Source of the DNA: Phaeocystidibacter luteus
GTDB taxonomy: Bacteria; Bacteroidota; Bacteroidia; Flavobacteriales; Schleiferiaceae
Assembly (NCBI RefSeq): GCF_008933115.1
Contig: NZ_WBVO01000008.1
Span: forward strand, 1-64,000
Length of the DNA: 64,000 bases
Direction of reading: 5' to 3'
In this document: positions 44,109 through 52,053 of the stretch, one piece after another
Position numbering within the stretch: the stretch's first letter is position 1
Layout: the number at the start of each line of letters is the position of its first letter
Made by a program: the position numbers and the translations under genes
The notes under the pieces: generated by a model
Seen by the model: only the letters and a program-made list of their open reading frames with translations
Told to the model about the DNA's origin: nothing
The model's database searches: none

Positions 44109-45362
44109 ATGCAAAAACATTCTCTCTCTCCCTCTCTAATCGGTAAAAGACGCTTTTACATTGGCGTAGTTATGGGCCTTTTAATGGCTTTTGCCATGTT
44201 GGCCTTTTTGCAAGTTTTGAACTATAGTTTCCTGCTGCAACAGCTCGAACTTGCCATAGAAGCTCCCAACTTATTTTATTCCCCTCGATCAAAGTATTTG
44301 CTTTGTGGCCTCGCGGCCATGTCGGGAGCCTTCACCACCATGATGATTTGGTTCGCGCAAGCGGGTGTTCGAAACATCAAAATTCGTCGAGCTTTCCGAA
44401 ACGCATGGACGTTAAGCGCCCTACTCTTTTTCTTGATTATCGGATTGACAATTCGCTATGCAAGTATCGCTTACAGCTCCATCCATGGCGCGGAAATTGT
44501 CGTTCCAAGCACAGTGAACGAGATGCTGGGTCCACTGTACTATGTGCTTCCAATTTTTGCAGTACTTATTGCTTGGAATCCACTATTTCGTGTCTTCAGG
44601 ATTTACAAAATCGCACTCGCTACACTCTCGGCAACCTTTGTATTTACGCTGGCATTCTTCTATTTGATTCAACCTCCAATTGACCTCAATGCGGTTTATG
44701 CGCATCGCTATGCTGATCAAATTCACTTTATGGAACAGACCTTCGAAAGGGCGGAAACAGAATATGGAATTACCTTTTCGGAAGCCGACCGTAAGACCTT
44801 GAGCATGACGATTTGGTCTGACGATAGGAAAGTGACTGAGGATGCCTTGGTAGAACTAGTTTTATCAGACAGGCGTATGACGCTCGATAGCGCAATTATG
44901 CTCGAAACCGTCTTGCTAAAGTCCAACCACGGATTGATGAGTCAACCGATGAACCGATACTTAACGGAATCTGGAATCATCGCCCTAAGATTGGTACGCA
45001 AATACCGCATGACGGATTCCTCAGAGGTTGATCTGAGAACAGAGCTGAGGTATATGGTGAAGGAGGAATGGATGATCGAAAATTTGAGAGAAAAGACGGA
45101 AGAGATAATAGGGGGCAGAAATACTTCCGAGGGTAGCTCAAGCTCAACTGATATGGAAACGTGGGAAGAGTACCTTTCTTGGTTTAACGAGACCTACAAC
45201 GACAGTATAAGAAGTGATGCTGAATACGAGCGCGTTGAGCCTTATAATATTCTCATCGACTTCGATATACTCGGGAATCCAATTCTGGAAACGTATGGCC
45301 ATTCCCCGAAGTACAAAGGGGAGATGGACAACTACATGCGATTAGGACCGTTATTTCCATAA
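44109..45362 (+). CDS. Membrane protein of unknown function
   Basis: 417 residues. Five or six transmembrane helices occupy the N-terminal ~200 (about 17-40, 64-82, 100-118, 140-158, 167-187), followed by a ~210-residue soluble, mostly helical, charged domain with a Ser/Thr-rich linker (GGRNTSEGSSSSTDMETWEEY). No family recognised. It begins 6 bases after the CPBP gene. The 3' end overlaps the convergent deacetylase gene by 12 bases. Confidence 0.65.
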   Translation: MQKHSLSPSLIGKRRFYIGVVMGLLMAFAMLAFLQVLNYSFLLQQLELAIEAPNLFYSPRSKYLLCGLAAMSGAFTTMMIWFAQAGVRNIKIRRAFRNAWTLSALLFFLIIGLTIRYASIAYSSIHGAEIVVPSTVNEMLGPLYYVLPIFAVLIAWNPLFRVFRIYKIALATLSATFVFTLAFFYLIQPPIDLNAVYAHRYADQIHFMEQTFERAETEYGITFSEADRKTLSMTIWSDDRKVTEDALVELVLSDRRMTLDSAIMLETVLLKSNHGLMSQPMNRYLTESGIIALRLVRKYRMTDSSEVDLRTELRYMVKEEWMIENLREKTEEIIGGRNTSEGSSSSTDMETWEEYLSWFNETYNDSIRSDAEYERVEPYNILIDFDILGNPILETYGHSPKYKGEMDNYMRLGPLFP

Positions 45363-45974
45363 TGAAGGTAAAGAAACAGGCTGCCAACCCTTCGCTTGAA
45401 TGTGCTGAAGAATTTTCGGCAAGGCTTCCTTTAGTCTCGGCCAAGCCTTGACACTATCGTGGAAGACGACAATATCTCCCGGCTTCAAGGTGTTGACCAC
45501 GTTCTTCACACAGTCGGCTCCAGAAATTTCCATATCGAAATCCCCCGAAAGGATGGTCCACATGATGATGCGGTACTTTTTACTCAATGCCTTTGCTTTG
45601 CGCGGCGAAATTCGTCCATAAGGTGGTCTGAATAAGTCGCTCTCCACCAACGCGGCCGCCCGTTCAACATCCTCAATGTAGGCTCGTCGATCCAGCTTCC
45701 AACCGTTCACATGGGAATAGCTGTGATGCCCAATGGAATGTCCAGCGTCTAACACGGCTTGCACAATCTCGGGATGCGCCTCAACATTCTTCCCAATTAG
45801 AAAGAAGGTAGCCTTGGCATTATACTCGTCGAGGATATCTAGTACAGCTTGTGTTATCTCCGGAGTGGGACCGTCATCGAACGTAAGAAACACTTCGTTA
45901 GTAGCCTCAGGAATTCGCCAAGTGAGGGTGCCAAGTGGGACTTGAAAAAGTGAGGGTACTCTCTTTGGGTACAT
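45351..45974 (-). CDS. Polysaccharide deacetylase (NodB-type)
   Basis: 207 residues. NodB motif 1 is TFDDGP (31-36) with the catalytic base and a metal Asp, motif 2 is HSYSH (84-88), the two metal His residues, and motif 3 is FRPPYGR. Members remove N- or O-acetyl groups from chitin, peptidoglycan or other glycans. There is no signal peptide, only a short N-terminus with PLGTLTW, so its location is unclear. It stands alone between convergent and HTH genes. Confidence 0.9.
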   Translation of the reverse strand: MYPKRVPSLFQVPLGTLTWRIPEATNEVFLTFDDGPTPEITQAVLDILDEYNAKATFFLIGKNVEAHPEIVQAVLDAGHSIGHHSYSHVNGWKLDRRAYIEDVERAAALVESDLFRPPYGRISPRKAKALSKKYRIIMWTILSGDFDMEISGADCVKNVVNTLKPGDIVVFHDSVKAWPRLKEALPKILQHIQAKGWQPVSLPSLWK

Positions 45975-46012
45975 GGCGATGGGATTGTACGACTAAGTTA
46001 GGCTTTACAACA

Positions 46013-46306
46013 TTAAGCTATTGAAATCGTCAACTTTCGCCCTAATCCAATTTCGATCAGCCGAGAGTATGTTGATATCTGAATGTCACTTAGACCCCTT
46101 TCAATTCGCGAAATATAGCTCTTCTTTGTTCCAGTTTTTTCGGCGAGCTGTTCTTGTGTCATTCTTGCTTCCTTCCGAGCTTCTTTTAACATAACTCCCA
46201 GTCGAAAGGCAAGTGAATCCGTTTCAAACTCTTCTCGTTTTGAACTCCCTTTTGCACCGTATTTCTGCTCCAGTAACTCATCGAAGTTGTCAATGGCTTG
46301 CATCAT
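46013..46306 (-). CDS. HigA-like XRE antitoxin/regulator, no partner
   Basis: 97 residues from the ATG at 46306 (MMQAIDNFDELL); a GTG 18 bases upstream lies inside a palindrome and is unlikely. Helix-turn-helix of the XRE class: LGVMLKEARKEARMTQEQLAEKTGTKKSYISRIERG (about 36-71), then SDIQISTYSRLIEIGLGRKLTISIA, the C-terminal form of HigA-type antitoxins. There is no HigB/RelE gene on either side. The palindrome at 46323-46332 is its likely operator. Confidence 0.75.
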   Translation of the reverse strand: MMQAIDNFDELLEQKYGAKGSSKREEFETDSLAFRLGVMLKEARKEARMTQEQLAEKTGTKKSYISRIERGLSDIQISTYSRLIEIGLGRKLTISIA

Positions 46307-46322
46307 AAGAGATATAAAGTTC

Positions 46323-46332
46323 ACTAATTAGT
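46323..46332. promoter_or_regulatory. Operator candidate of the XRE gene at 46013
   Basis: ACTAATTAGT is a perfect palindrome, extended with one mismatch (TTCACTAATTAGTAAA). It lies 16 bases upstream of the ATG at 46306 and shares TTAGTAAAC with the palindrome at 49713-49727 in front of the other XRE gene. Confidence 0.4.
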
Positions 46333-46358
46333 AAACACTAAGGTAGTACTATCAAGCA

Positions 46359-47258
46359 TTAACTACGAACACTTCGCTTATAAAAATTCGCCAAATACAC
46401 CCCCAAGAATATCAACCCTGCGGCACCTGCCTCTCGCCACGAAATCATGTCTAACCCCAGCATCAAACTAAAGCTTGTTGCAAACACAGGCTGAAGATAG
46501 ATGTACGCACTCACCGTAGTGCTCGAAACTGTTTTTAGTGCATAAACGTTCAACAGGTAGGCGAAGAATGTGGTGAACACGACCACAAAGCCTGCCTGAG
46601 CATATATCGATACTGTCCATGTTTCCCATGGTGCCGAATAGAGTTGTCCAGCTCCGAATGGAAGAACATAAAGCAATCCAAAGCCAAACACCCATTTGAT
46701 AACCTGAATAGGAGGGTACTTCTTCATCAATGGCTTCACAACAATGAGGTAAAGCGCATAGGATGTGGCATTGATCAACACAAAGAGGTTACCCAACGAG
46801 GTATCGCTATTCAGCAAATCAACTTCTCCTTTTCCAGAGATCAGCCAAATGGCACCGCTAGCACCAAGTGCAATTCCCACGATTTTCAACCATCCCAGCC
46901 CTTCCTTCAATACGATTGCTGACAGCACCAATACCAGAATCGGATTGATGGTCATGATGATACTCGCATTAATCGGTGTAGTGCGTTGTAACCCTTCAAA
47001 GAACATAATCTGATTGAGTGCAACCCCGAAAAGACCCGCAAGCGCGAACCTCCATATGTCGGACTTCTCAATTCTTTTGGCCGCGGTGCCGCGATGGACA
47101 ATCCAAAACAAAATAGATGCACCGATAGCTCTCAAAAGAATGAATCCTCTAGGTTCAAGAAATCCATTCATCACCTCTTTAGCCATGATGTAATTCACCC
47201 CATAGATTAGGGCAACCGCCAATAGGGCGAAGTGTGCGTTCTTAATCGAGCGATCCAT
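46359..47258 (-). CDS. EamA/DMT-family transporter
   Basis: 299 residues with ten predicted transmembrane helices arranged as two EamA repeats (first ~1-140, second ~150-290). Typical features: AVALIYGVNYIMAKEVM, LQRTTPINASIIMTINPILVLVLSAIVLKE at the end of the first repeat, and SAYIYLQPVFATSFSLMLG in the second. The family exports or imports amino acids, nucleotides or metabolites; no substrate can be given. Its start overlaps the ArsC-like stop by one base (TGATG). Confidence 0.88.
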   Translation of the reverse strand: MDRSIKNAHFALLAVALIYGVNYIMAKEVMNGFLEPRGFILLRAIGASILFWIVHRGTAAKRIEKSDIWRFALAGLFGVALNQIMFFEGLQRTTPINASIIMTINPILVLVLSAIVLKEGLGWLKIVGIALGASGAIWLISGKGEVDLLNSDTSLGNLFVLINATSYALYLIVVKPLMKKYPPIQVIKWVFGFGLLYVLPFGAGQLYSAPWETWTVSIYAQAGFVVVFTTFFAYLLNVYALKTVSSTTVSAYIYLQPVFATSFSLMLGLDMISWREAGAAGLIFLGVYLANFYKRSVRS

Positions 47259-47608
47259 CAGCCCAGTGCTTCACTTGCGGCGGTCACGTCCTTCTTGGCA
47301 GAACCAATAAATATTTGATTGCCAACAAGTACAACCGGACGTTTTAGGAATGTGTCTTCTTGAAGAATGTACTTCTTGTAATCCCTTTCACTAAGCTCCA
47401 TTTCATTCAGTCCCATCGAGCGATACTTCATTGCTCGCCTAGAAAAAAGCGCTTCGTAGCTTCCAGCAAGACTAGCCATCTCGTCGATTTCTTCTTCGGT
47501 TATAGGCTCGTTTCTTATATCGCGAAGTTCAGCGCCTTCCGTATTCCATTCCTTGAGTAAACGTTGGCAAGTTGAACAGCTTGGCAAATGAAAGATGACC
47601 TTTTTCAT
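47258..47608 (-). CDS. ArsC/Spx-family thioredoxin-fold protein
   Basis: 116 residues. The ATG at 47608 is supported by a -7 box just upstream; a longer in-frame extension to 47656 would cover the promoter. C11-S-T-C14 in HLPSCSTCQRLLKEW is the ArsC/Spx active site, DIRNEPITEEEI and FLKRPVVLVGN (about 86-96) are family hallmarks (the RP motif). Members are arsenate reductases, Spx-like regulators or simple reductases; no choice between these can be made. It is coupled to the EamA transporter downstream (TGATG). Confidence 0.85.
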   Translation of the reverse strand: MKKVIFHLPSCSTCQRLLKEWNTEGAELRDIRNEPITEEEIDEMASLAGSYEALFSRRAMKYRSMGLNEMELSERDYKKYILQEDTFLKRPVVLVGNQIFIGSAKKDVTAASEALG

Positions 47609-47625
47609 AGAGATTTTCTTTGCGA

Positions 47626-47652
47626 CAAAGGTACACTTCGCGAAAGGTTCAA
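47626..47652 (-). promoter_or_regulatory. Promoter of arsC-like and EamA genes
   Basis: On the minus strand TTG (47652-47650), 16 bases, then TACCTTTG (47633-47626), exact -7. It lies 17 bases before the ATG at 47608 and would drive both genes. Confidence 0.42.
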
Positions 47653-47797
47653 TCACAGAATATCAAGTGAGTCTATGAGTACAGTGAAGCCTTCATATGT
47701 GACGTTCGTCGGACGAAAAATGTCGTTAATAGAATAGTAATGTGTCGGTGAGGGCGAGAATTCTTATCTTTTCCTTCTAATCATCAAACTGCTAACT

Positions 47798-49348
47798 ATG
47801 AAACGACCCCAGATTTGGGTTACACTGTTTGGAGGAGTCCTGCTCTCCCTATCGCTTCAGGCCCAGCAAAAGCCGAATGTCCTCGTCCTTTGGGGAGACG
47901 ATATCGGCACATGGAACATCAGCCACAACAACCGTGGAATGATGGGTTACGAAACACCGAACATCGATAGAATCGCTGAAGAAGGTGTTGGATTCACAGA
48001 CTATTACGCACAGCAAAGTTGTACTGCAGGTAGAGCTGCCTTCATTGGCGGTACGGTCCCTGTTCGTTCGGGCATGACCAAAGTTGGGCTTCCCGGAGCC
48101 GAGCAAGGGTGGCAAGAGAACGATGTTACCATGGCTACCGTGATGAAGTCGCAAGGCTACCGCACAGGTCAGTTTGGTAAAAACCACCAAGGTGACCTCG
48201 ACGAGCACTTGCCAACAAACCATGGCTTTGACGAATTCTACGGAAACTTATACCACCTCAATGCTGAGGAAGAGCCAGAGCACCGCGATTATCCCGGTGA
48301 CATGGTCCTCCGCGATGGAAGAACCTTCCGCGAAACTTACGGTCCACGTGGAGTAATTCACTCTTTTGCCGACGGAAGAATTGAAGATACCGGACCTCTT
48401 ACTAAAGAGCGCATGGAGACTGTTGACGATGAAACCGCAGCCGAGGCTATGCGTTTCATTCGTGATGCAGTAGCAGCCGGCGAGCCATTCTTCGTTTGGT
48501 GGAACGGTACAAGAATGCACTTCCGCACACACGTGTCAGAAGAGCACACCGGTCTTTCTGGCCCGAGTGGAAACGAATACCACGACGGTATGGTTGAGCA
48601 CGACATGCACATTGGTCAGTTCCTCGATTTGCTCGACGAACTCGGCATCGCCAACAACACGATTGTGATGTACTCGACAGATAATGGTCCGCACTACAAC
48701 ACGTGGCCAGATGCGGGTACTACTCCTTTCCGCAGTGAGAAAAACTCAAACTGGGAAGGTGCCTACCGCGTTCCAACGTTTGTAAGATGGCCAGGAAAGT
48801 GGCAAGCGAACGTTACCCTCAACGGTATCGTTGCACACGAGGACTGGTTGCCAACCTTCGCCGCAGCCGCTGGCTATGACGATGTAAAAGAAGAATTGCT
48901 GGAAGGCGTGAAGCTCAACGGTAGAACGTACAAGAATCACCTCGACGGATACGACATGAACGACTATCTGGCTGGTGAGACGGACGAGTCTCCGCGTAAA
49001 GAGTTTTGGTATGTAAATGATGATGGCGATTTCGTCGCAGCGAGATATGAAGACTGGAAGATTGTCTTCCTGGCGAATCGCGGTGTAGCTTTCGGTGTAT
49101 GGCGCGAGCCTTTCACAGAACTCCGCGTGCCATTGATTTTCAACTTGAGAAGAGATCCGTTTGAAAAAGCTCAGCACAATGCTAACACATACGACGATTG
49201 GTTGATTGATCACGCCTTTGTGATTGTGCCAGTCCAGCAGATGGCTGCTAGGTTCATTCAAACGTTAAATGAATATCCACCTTCCCAAACGCCGGGATCG
49301 TTTAACCTACAATCGGTCATGGAAAACCTAGACTTTGGAGGTAGGTAA
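47798..49348 (+). CDS. Arylsulfatase (S1 family)
   Basis: 516 residues with signal peptide MKRPQIWVTLFGGVLLSLSLQAQ. Sulfatase fold: WGDDIG (D34, D35 metal), the FGly site SCTAGRAAF (Cys75, C-x-A-x-R) and GQFGKNHQGD (K128, H130), with MYSTDNGPHY closing the metal site. The distinctive segments MMGYETPNID and FDEFYGNLYHLNAEEEPEH mark a common arylsulfatase subgroup. It hydrolyses sulfate esters in the periplasm. Cys75 must be converted to formylglycine, but no maturase (FGE or anSME) is in the window. Followed by a terminator. Confidence 0.93.
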   Translation: MKRPQIWVTLFGGVLLSLSLQAQQKPNVLVLWGDDIGTWNISHNNRGMMGYETPNIDRIAEEGVGFTDYYAQQSCTAGRAAFIGGTVPVRSGMTKVGLPGAEQGWQENDVTMATVMKSQGYRTGQFGKNHQGDLDEHLPTNHGFDEFYGNLYHLNAEEEPEHRDYPGDMVLRDGRTFRETYGPRGVIHSFADGRIEDTGPLTKERMETVDDETAAEAMRFIRDAVAAGEPFFVWWNGTRMHFRTHVSEEHTGLSGPSGNEYHDGMVEHDMHIGQFLDLLDELGIANNTIVMYSTDNGPHYNTWPDAGTTPFRSEKNSNWEGAYRVPTFVRWPGKWQANVTLNGIVAHEDWLPTFAAAAGYDDVKEELLEGVKLNGRTYKNHLDGYDMNDYLAGETDESPRKEFWYVNDDGDFVAARYEDWKIVFLANRGVAFGVWREPFTELRVPLIFNLRRDPFEKAQHNANTYDDWLIDHAFVIVPVQQMAARFIQTLNEYPPSQTPGSFNLQSVMENLDFGGR

Positions 49349-49362
49349 GTCAATACATTAGA

Positions 49363-49391
49363 AGGGTCGCCTTGAGCGGCCCTTTTTTTTA
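49363..49391 (+). terminator. Intrinsic terminator of the sulfatase gene
   Basis: AGGGTCGC pairs with GCGGCCCT (one G-U) around CTTGA, followed by a run of eight T. Confidence 0.92.
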
Positions 49392-49709
49392 TTCCTTTTT
49401 TCGATTCGGAAACAGTGTATCCATATTGGCGTTGAGCACGTCAAGCCTGTCAATAAGCAAGCGCATTTGTCGCTCGGTCGCGTATTCAGACGTTGGGTCG
49501 CGACTATAATTTACCATCTCGTACACGGGCATGTCGAATACTTCGGCCAACTGTATGAGTTGCTTTAACGACCAATCGCGGGTTCCAGATTCTAATCTTT
49601 GATATTGGCGGAGACTTACATCGAGCTGGATGCTCATGTATTCTTGGGAGTACCCTCTTTCTACTCGAAGCTTTCGAATGCGTTCCCGAACGTCTCTTAA
49701 CCGGTCCAT
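49389..49709 (-). CDS. XRE-family transcriptional regulator
   Basis: 106 residues from the ATG at 49709. Helix-turn-helix: IRKLRVERGYSQEYMSIQLDVSLRQYQRLESGTRDWSLKQLIQLA (about 11-55), then a C-terminal ~45 residues with a coiled-coil-like end (RLLIDRLDVLNANMDTL) that may dimerise. A TTG-initiated extension to 49742 would cross the palindrome at 49713-49727, which more likely is its operator. The gene tail reaches the sulfatase terminator. The target beyond self-regulation is unknown. Confidence 0.75.
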   Translation of the reverse strand: MDRLRDVRERIRKLRVERGYSQEYMSIQLDVSLRQYQRLESGTRDWSLKQLIQLAEVFDMPVYEMVNYSRDPTSEYATERQMRLLIDRLDVLNANMDTLFPNRKKE

Positions 49710-49712
49710 AGG

Positions 49713-49727
49713 CTGTTTAGTAAACAG
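49713..49727. promoter_or_regulatory. Operator candidate of the XRE gene at 49389
   Basis: CTGTTTAGTAAACAG, a perfect 7-1-7 palindrome ending 4 bases before the ATG at 49709. Strong candidate for autorepression. Confidence 0.5.
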
Positions 49728-49779
49728 GTCTGTGGTGGTCAATGCAAGTATAACGATTCTATTATAAACCCAACGGGTT

Positions 49780-51438
49780 CTACGAGTGAAGTAACTCTCT
49801 GCAACGATTTACGACCGATTCGGTATCCATGCCACACCCCAAATGCAGCTCGTCTACCGAACCATGCTCTACAAAGCGATCTGGAAGATGAACCTGACTC
49901 AACCTCACCTCATCTACCCTATTTTCATGAAGCCACTCCGAGAGGGCGCTTCCTAGTCCACCGACAGAGGAATCTTCTAGCGCGACCCAATGAGTTGCTC
50001 TTGAAGCCGCACTCAACGCGCGCTTATCAATAGGCTTGATAAAAGTATGATGTATGACGCCAACCGTGTATCCGTCTTTTTCGAGCGTATTGGCAACGTC
50101 CATTGCTCTTCTTGACATGGTGCCGGTAGACATCAAATAGAGCTTCTTCCCTTCTCTGAGTACTTCGGCAGACCCAAATTCAACATCATCAAACTTACCC
50201 TGAGCGTCGAATCTCGCTTCTGTATCTCGTGGATAACGAATAACGAATGGTCCATTGTGCTGGGTCGCTGTGTAGAGAACATTTCGAAGTTCAATCCCAT
50301 TGCGTGGAGCGCTGATTACCAGATTAGGTATGGGGCGCAAAAACGCCAAATCGAAAGCTCCATGGTGGGTTGGACCATCATTGCCAACTAGCCCAGCTCT
50401 ATCCAAACAGATGATAACGTGCAGATTCTGCAGAGCAATGTCATGTATGATTTGGTCGTAAGCTCTCTGAGCAAATGTGCTGTATAAATGCAAAATTGGA
50501 ACTCCGCCGGCAGCGGCGATTCCGGCTGAAAGCGTTGCCGCATTTTGTTCTGCGATACCGACGTCTAGAACGCGCTGTGGATACTTTGCGGCCACCTGGC
50601 TTAGTCCGGCTCCAGAAAGCATTGCTGGAGAAACCACGGTAAGTCTATCGTCTCTTTCGAGCAGTTCCTCTATAGCCTGACCAAAAACATCCTGGAATGG
50701 CAACTCCGACTTATAATTCGGCTCGGAAGGCAAGAACTCTGCTATCGTTTCAACATGCAAAACTCGTGGTCCGCTGGCCGACAAAGCATAACGGAGTTGT
50801 TGAACCAAGTCCGACATTTGATGGCCATTTACACTCCCCATGTAACGGATATTCATAGACTGGAAGAACATCTCGTAGGTTTGGCCCTCATGCAGAGCTC
50901 CCACGTTTGGGTCGATCGCCTTTTGGTTATCATTTAGAATGATAAGCACATCAAGTCCCGTGGTACCGAGGTAATTCAAAGCTTCAAAGGCCATCCCGCC
51001 GGTGAGGGCGCCATCACCTATTACGGCCACATGCTGATTGGACCTTCCAAGTTTATAATCTTGAATCGCCATGCCCGTCACCGCTGATATCGACGTGGAG
51101 GAATGTCCGGTTCCAAAAGCGTCATACGGACTTTCAGATCGACTAGGGAAGCCGCTCAATCCGCCATGTTTTCTGTTTGTAGAGAACTTGTCGGCTCTAT
51201 CGGTTAGCACCTTGTGCACATATGCTTGATGACCAACATCCCATATTAGCACGTCCTCCGGAGCTTTCAATACGTGGTGAAGCGCGACGGTCAACTCACA
51301 CACGGACAAGCTGGACTCTAGGTGCCCCTTTTTCTCCTTTGTTGCATTTGGAATGAACTCCCTTAGGATGACGGCCACCTGCTCCAACTCGGAGATGGAC
51401 ATGCGGCGTAGCTCTTCTAGGGATGGAATGTTTGGCAT
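49780..51438 (-). CDS. dxs: 1-deoxy-D-xylulose-5-phosphate synthase (compact)
   Basis: 552 residues, compared with about 620-640 usual. Thiamine-diphosphate enzyme joining pyruvate and glyceraldehyde-3-phosphate in the MEP isoprenoid pathway. Motifs: HLESSLSVCELTVALH (His39), GDGALTGGMAFEALN (141-155), ILNDNQKAIDPNVGAL (metal Asn171), DVGIAEQNAATLSAG (catalytic Glu) and DRAGLVGNDGPTHHGAFD. The missing residues lie between the first and second domains (around 235-250). All key residues are kept, so it should be active. The ATG at 51438 gives the expected start. Confidence 0.9.
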   Translation of the reverse strand: MPNIPSLEELRRMSISELEQVAVILREFIPNATKEKKGHLESSLSVCELTVALHHVLKAPEDVLIWDVGHQAYVHKVLTDRADKFSTNRKHGGLSGFPSRSESPYDAFGTGHSSTSISAVTGMAIQDYKLGRSNQHVAVIGDGALTGGMAFEALNYLGTTGLDVLIILNDNQKAIDPNVGALHEGQTYEMFFQSMNIRYMGSVNGHQMSDLVQQLRYALSASGPRVLHVETIAEFLPSEPNYKSELPFQDVFGQAIEELLERDDRLTVVSPAMLSGAGLSQVAAKYPQRVLDVGIAEQNAATLSAGIAAAGGVPILHLYSTFAQRAYDQIIHDIALQNLHVIICLDRAGLVGNDGPTHHGAFDLAFLRPIPNLVISAPRNGIELRNVLYTATQHNGPFVIRYPRDTEARFDAQGKFDDVEFGSAEVLREGKKLYLMSTGTMSRRAMDVANTLEKDGYTVGVIHHTFIKPIDKRALSAASRATHWVALEDSSVGGLGSALSEWLHENRVDEVRLSQVHLPDRFVEHGSVDELHLGCGMDTESVVNRCRELLHS

Positions 51439-51878
51439 GCGGTAAAGGTAGGGATACTGGGAATATCGGGCTAATGGTTATCAGACCAATAGACTCATAG
51501 ACCAATGGACCGATAGCTTCAAATTAGGCTTTCATTCTGTTTCGGCGAATGATCCTTTTCTCTGCCCTAAGGTGGGGAACCTTCTTCGTATCGCCTTATG
51601 GCAATCGCCTTCTCATTTATCCTGTTCAAAACTACCCGATTGTAAACGTTTACTATACGACTTATGTAGTGGACTTTGCGGAAATTGATGGTTGGGCGGT
51701 GGGGGCATTAAACCCATGGTATAACCAACATTTTTGATCGTTTCAGAGACGAATCTCCAGGGAAATCTGCCAAAACTATTCTTCACGTTACGACCAGTTG
51801 GTCATATATACGTCCATTCGTTTGGTGTTGAAGCCGGTTCACTCTGATAAATTGCTTGCTCACCAAATCACCATTACC
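51439..51878. other. Intergenic region with dispersed repeat modules
   Basis: 440 bases without a convincing gene. It holds a near-consensus -7 (TACCTTTA, minus, 51443-51450) for dxs; a run of short AGACCAAT/AGACTCAT units (51471-51516); and a 12-base palindrome GTAAACGTTTAC (51642-51653) inside a segment that recurs at 57236. A 62-codon open frame at 51549-51737 has no signal or family and is not accepted. Confidence 0.45.
51642..51653. promoter_or_regulatory. LacI-type operator candidate (GTAAACGTTTAC)
   Basis: Perfect 12-base palindrome with a central CG, the style of LacI/PurR-family operators. The segment TTGTAAACGTTTA followed by TACGACT recurs at 57236-57256. No LacI-family gene is in the window. 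Confidence 0.35.
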
Positions 51879-52052
51879 ATGAAAAGGCAAATTGTACTAT
51901 TCGCCCTGCTCCTCTCTTTTTTAATCCCCAAGTACGCAAGCGCTCGACCCTTTTGGGGAACTGATGAATCGTCAGGCACCGTATCCAGTCGATTGATGGG
52001 ATCATGCTTCATTTGTTACGATTACTATGTCTTTTGGTCAAAGTCGATGTAA
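51879..52052 (+). CDS. Short secreted peptide upstream of a secreted protein
   Basis: 57 residues. The ATG at 51879 opens a clear signal peptide (MKRQIVLFALLLSFLIPKYASA), leaving a mature peptide of about 35 residues beginning RPFWGTDESSGTVSSRLMG with two Cys (GSCFICYDYY). The next gene starts one base after the stop. Not recognised; it may be a leader, a secreted peptide or a small companion of the downstream protein. Confidence 0.5.
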   Translation: MKRQIVLFALLLSFLIPKYASARPFWGTDESSGTVSSRLMGSCFICYDYYVFWSKSM

Positions 52053-52053
52053 T

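Noticed and set aside
51549-51737. A 62-codon plus-strand frame between dxs and the secreted pair
   Set aside because: No signal peptide or family. It contains the GTAAACGTTTAC palindrome and falls among repeats.
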